Below are positions 6,611-11,124 of a stretch of 11,124 bases of DNA, in pieces. Positions within the stretch are counted from its first letter, which is position 1, and each line of letters begins with the position of its first letter. Source of the DNA: Bacteroidaceae bacterium (GTDB taxonomy: Bacteria > Bacteroidota > Bacteroidia > Bacteroidales > Bacteroidaceae); assembly GCA_017618515.1 (NCBI GenBank), contig JAFZUB010000132.1, forward strand, positions 1 through 11,124. The letters run 5' to 3'. The notes beneath the pieces were generated by a model. The model had not been told where the DNA came from. It did no database searches and saw nothing but the letters and a program-made list of their open reading frames with translations. Made by a program: the position numbers and the translations under genes.

Positions 6611-7962
6611 TTTTCTTTCCTTAACAGGTCCAGCCCCTCGCGCACAATGCGCTGCAACTCCAGTTTCGAGGAGTCAGCAAACTCCGCCACCGCGAAGTCC
6701 TCGGGTGCAACCTCATAGATGCCGAGGGCCTCCATGCGGTCCAGGTCACCCGTCAGGATAGCCTTTATCAAGTATCCGCCGTAGATATCCATCGGCAGGT
6801 AGCGGTCATACTCGCCGCTCATAATGATATGGCGCTCGCCGCCTTTGATGCGGGCATCCAGGTTATACTCCTTGCGCTTGCCCTGCAGCCAGCTGAAGTA
6901 GCTGCGGCTCGTAGAGAAGTCCTTCAGACGCGGCATCATCCAGCCTAGCACTTCGTCCTTGTCGTCGCCCTCTGGTATCACTGTCACCTCTGTGGTGCGT
7001 GCTGACAGGTGGCCGTTAATGTTCGTCTTGGTGCCCACCAGCGGATTGCCGTTGATGATGCGTATATGCTCCGCGCGCAGCAGGTTGCCGTCGAGCAGGT
7101 CAGCCAGCGGGGCGCCAATTACCGTCTTTCGGTAGGCGGGCTCCTTCACCTCGGCACCGGCGATGGCAATCGTGCGCGTCATGTCCACTTTGCCCTCCGT
7201 TATCAGGCGACCGACGAAAAGCACCTCTTCGGCGCCCAGCGTCCATACTACCTCGCCCTTGTTAACGGGGTCGATGTGGTTGATGTGCACACCCACGTTG
7301 CCCGCGGGGTTCGGGCCATTGAATACGTAGATGTTTGCGTTGGGCAATAGGGTATCGATGCAGCCTTCTTGTTCGGGAGAGACACCGATGGTCACCGCAG
7401 CAATCTTCGACAAGGCGGCGATGCCTGCCTGCAGGTTGTGCTCCTCACCCTTTAGGGTGAAAGAGAAGTCTTGGGCGAGAGGCATCTTGCTGAATAAGGA
7501 GATGAAGATGCCCTTTGGGTTATCGTTGGGGTTCGCCACGATGTCGTAAGGGCGCTGACGCATGAAGGCAAACAGTCCGCTCTCCAGTAGGAGCTCTTTC
7601 ACCTCGTTGCCCGTCATGGTGTCGGGGGTGGAAGGTATGGCGAACGCCTTACACTGCTGTGTACCGTCGGCCTCGATGTCAATGGAGAGGAGTTTACGGC
7701 GCTCTCCGCGCACGACGGCTTTCACTGTGCCGCTCACTGGCGATGTGACTTGCAGCGAGGGTACCTCTTTATTAATTAGTAGGGGAGAGCCCACCATCAC
7801 GTGGTCGCCGGGCTGCACCACGGGCTTTGGCTTGAAGCCGTAGAAGTCCGCCGGCATCACAGAGAAGATGCCTTTTATGGGCAGCGAGTCCATTAAGCGC
7901 TGTGGCGCCTGTCCCTGAAGACGGAGGTCGAGACCTTTCTTTAACTTGATGTGCTTTATCAT
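6607..7962 (-). CDS. nqrA: Na+-translocating NADH:quinone reductase subunit A
   Basis: NqrA is the cytoplasmic subunit of Na+-NQR that contributes to quinone binding and has no bound flavin of its own. The 451-residue length matches the family (about 445-450). The N-terminus (I-K-L-K-K-G-L-D-L-x-L-x-G) is characteristic. A barrel-sandwich (biotinyl/lipoyl-like) region follows at about 45-100, including P-G-D-H-V-M-V-G-S-P-L and S-P-V-S-G-T-V-K. The central N-P-A-G-N-V-G-V-H-I-N-H-I-D-P-V and I-I-N-G-N-P-L-V-G-T-K stretches are typical of NqrA and related to RnfC. It is the first gene of the operon, and the 186-bp divergent region upstream should hold the promoter. I see no signal peptide, as expected. 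Confidence 0.98.
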   Translation of the reverse strand: MIKHIKLKKGLDLRLQGQAPQRLMDSLPIKGIFSVMPADFYGFKPKPVVQPGDHVMVGSPLLINKEVPSLQVTSPVSGTVKAVVRGERRKLLSIDIEADGTQQCKAFAIPSTPDTMTGNEVKELLLESGLFAFMRQRPYDIVANPNDNPKGIFISLFSKMPLAQDFSFTLKGEEHNLQAGIAALSKIAAVTIGVSPEQEGCIDTLLPNANIYVFNGPNPAGNVGVHINHIDPVNKGEVVWTLGAEEVLFVGRLITEGKVDMTRTIAIAGAEVKEPAYRKTVIGAPLADLLDGNLLRAEHIRIINGNPLVGTKTNINGHLSARTTEVTVIPEGDDKDEVLGWMMPRLKDFSTSRSYFSWLQGKRKEYNLDARIKGGERHIIMSGEYDRYLPMDIYGGYLIKAILTGDLDRMEALGIYEVAPEDFAVAEFADSSKLELQRIVREGLDLLRKEN

Positions 7963-10776
<2,814 letters not shown>

Positions 10777-10802
<26 letters not shown>

Positions 10803-11124
10803 GAAATCGCTGGGCCAGCATTTCCTTGTTGACGAAGCAGTGGCTCGCCGTATTGCCGACACGGTGGATGCGGCGCCTGATATGCCTGTGCTGGAGGTGG
10901 GCCCTGGCACCGGTGCACTGACCGAGCACCTGCTGACCAAAGGGCGTGACCTCCATGTGGTGGAGTTGGACAGGGAGAGTATCGCCTACTTGAAAGAACA
11001 CTTCCCCATGCTGCGCGGAGAGCGCCTGATAGAGGGTGATTTCCTGCGCATGGACCTTGCCGCATTGTTCGGAGGCAAGCCTTTCGTGCTGACAGGCAAC
11101 TACCCATACAACATCAGCAGCCAG
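10777..11124 (+). CDS. rsmA: 16S rRNA dimethyladenosine transferase RsmA/KsgA, N-terminal 116 residues (partial)
   Basis: RsmA (KsgA) uses S-adenosylmethionine to dimethylate two adjacent adenosines in helix 45 of 16S rRNA during small-subunit assembly. The visible part holds R-P-K-K-S-L-G-Q-H-F-L (7-17), the SAM-binding motif E-V-G-P-G-T-G-A-L-T (40-49), the acidic V-V-E-L-D (61-65), G-D-F (87-89) and the catalytic N-Y-P-Y-N-I-S (108-114; N-L-P-Y in E. coli). The frame is open to the right edge, so the C-terminal domain is outside the window. The ATG at 10777 puts a short basic leader before the first motif, as is usual. It overlaps the preceding transporter gene by 26 bp and is probably co-transcribed with thiC. 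Confidence 0.97.

Overview
The window looks like chromosomal core sequence from a member of the Bacteroidota, probably Bacteroidales and plausibly Prevotella-like. The grounds are a compact nqrABCDEF operon encoding the Na+-pumping NADH:quinone oxidoreductase, a close match to the Bacteroidota promoter consensus (TTTG, 20-nt spacer, TAccTTTG) in front of thiC, few purine-rich Shine-Dalgarno sequences, and a secreted protein of a style common in this group. The genus is inferred by eye from protein sequences, not from a search.

Layout. Positions 1-904 (minus strand) carry the first 301 codons of an uncharacterised secreted protein that runs off the left edge. After a 123-bp gap, positions 1028-7962 (minus strand) hold one tightly packed transcription unit read right to left: nqrA, nqrB, nqrC, nqrD, nqrE, nqrF and an MFS transporter whose start lies inside the end of nqrF. 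A 186-bp divergent intergenic region (7963-8148) separates this from a plus-strand unit: thiC, a bile acid:Na+ symporter-like (BASS/SBF) membrane protein, and the start of rsmA/ksgA, which leaves the right edge. These three genes overlap one another by 16 and 26 bp.

How the genes work together. NqrA-F form one membrane complex that oxidises NADH, reduces quinone and exports Na+. NqrF carries FAD and a 2Fe-2S centre, NqrB and NqrC carry covalent FMN, and NqrD and NqrE carry conserved membrane cysteines. ThiC makes the pyrimidine half of thiamine and RsmA dimethylates 16S rRNA. The substrates of the BASS-like protein and the MFS protein cannot be told from sequence.

Points worth attention: (1) nqrD has no ATG, GTG or TTG where the family starts, although the conserved N-terminal codons are present in frame; (2) 8-bp-period repeats sit exactly on the stop codons of nqrA, nqrB and nqrC; (3) two 7-bp-period repeats lie inside the BASS-like gene and are translated in different frames; (4) the flavinylation motif of NqrB reads T-C-A-T rather than S/T-G-A-T; (5) thiC stands without other thi genes and without a TPP riboswitch; (6) the BASS-like protein seems to lack the usual Na+-ligand residues. 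I see no mobile element, CRISPR array, RNA gene or clearly novel multi-gene system.
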